DNA from: Bifidobacteriaceae bacterium
Lineage (GTDB): Bacteria; Actinomycetota; Actinomycetes; Actinomycetales; WQXJ01
Length of the DNA: 5,885 nucleotides
NCBI GenBank assembly: GCA_031276585.1
Contig: JAISMT010000147.1
Span: 1 to 5,885, forward strand
Direction: 5' to 3'
In this document: positions 5,796 to 5,885 of the stretch, piece by piece
Numbering within the stretch: position 1 is the stretch's first letter
Layout of the letters: the number at the start of each line of letters is the position of its first letter
The notes under the pieces: model-generated
What the model was told of the DNA's origin: nothing
The model's database searches: none
The model's input: only the letters and a program-made list of their open reading frames with translations
Program-made: the position numbers and the translations under genes

Positions 5796-5885
5796 CTAGG
5801 TACGCTAACCAAATCCACTCGGATGAAATCTGGAACACCGGTTCAGACGCGTGTACTGCTGCTGTAAAGAGAAACGTTCCGGTGA

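Noticed and set aside
5823..5867. Short ATG frame of 14 codons near the right edge
   Set aside because: It has no clear ribosome site and is too short to support; the region may simply be intergenic.

Overview
The window looks like a chromosomal housekeeping segment from an actinomycete (Actinomycetota). The GC content is moderate to high, and the proteins match actinobacterial versions of their families: an Ffh that begins MFNSLSDRLTATF and carries a basic, glycine-rich tail, a glnD-type gene directly upstream of ffh, and a ddl-thiL pair. The modest GC for an actinomycete and the compact GlnD end suggest a small-genome lineage such as Actinomycetaceae, but that placement is a guess.

Layout. 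Bases 1-244 (+) hold the end of a gene that reads like the HD-domain end of GlnD, the PII uridylyltransferase. ffh, the SRP54 GTPase gene, follows 43 bases later (288-1844, +). Three hairpins in a row (about 1857-1932) lie after ffh and probably end its transcript. A small gene on the minus strand (1967-2143) encodes a 58-residue two-helix membrane peptide. It has its own strong ribosome binding site, a plausible promoter, and a perfect inverted repeat overlapping the -10 box. Next on the minus strand is a PLP-dependent trans-sulfuration enzyme (2281-3456). A 109-base divergent region, which holds a nested GCTCGG repeat, separates it from ddl (3566-4717, +), the D-alanine--D-alanine ligase gene. 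thiL (4725-5795, +), thiamine-monophosphate kinase, follows closely. Its ribosome binding site overlaps the ddl stop codon and its start is TTG. Bases 5796-5885 hold no gene I can support.

How the genes relate. glnD-ffh and ddl-thiL are two plus-strand units. Between them lies a minus-strand block with the sulfur amino-acid enzyme and the small membrane peptide. The functions are distinct: nitrogen signalling, membrane protein targeting, methionine/cysteine metabolism, peptidoglycan precursor synthesis and thiamine diphosphate synthesis. I see no mobile element, CRISPR array, tRNA or rRNA. No clearly novel multi-gene system is visible. The least explained items are the membrane peptide with its operator-like palindrome, the GlnD that stops without ACT domains, the repeat in the ddl divergent region, and an insertion in ThiL.
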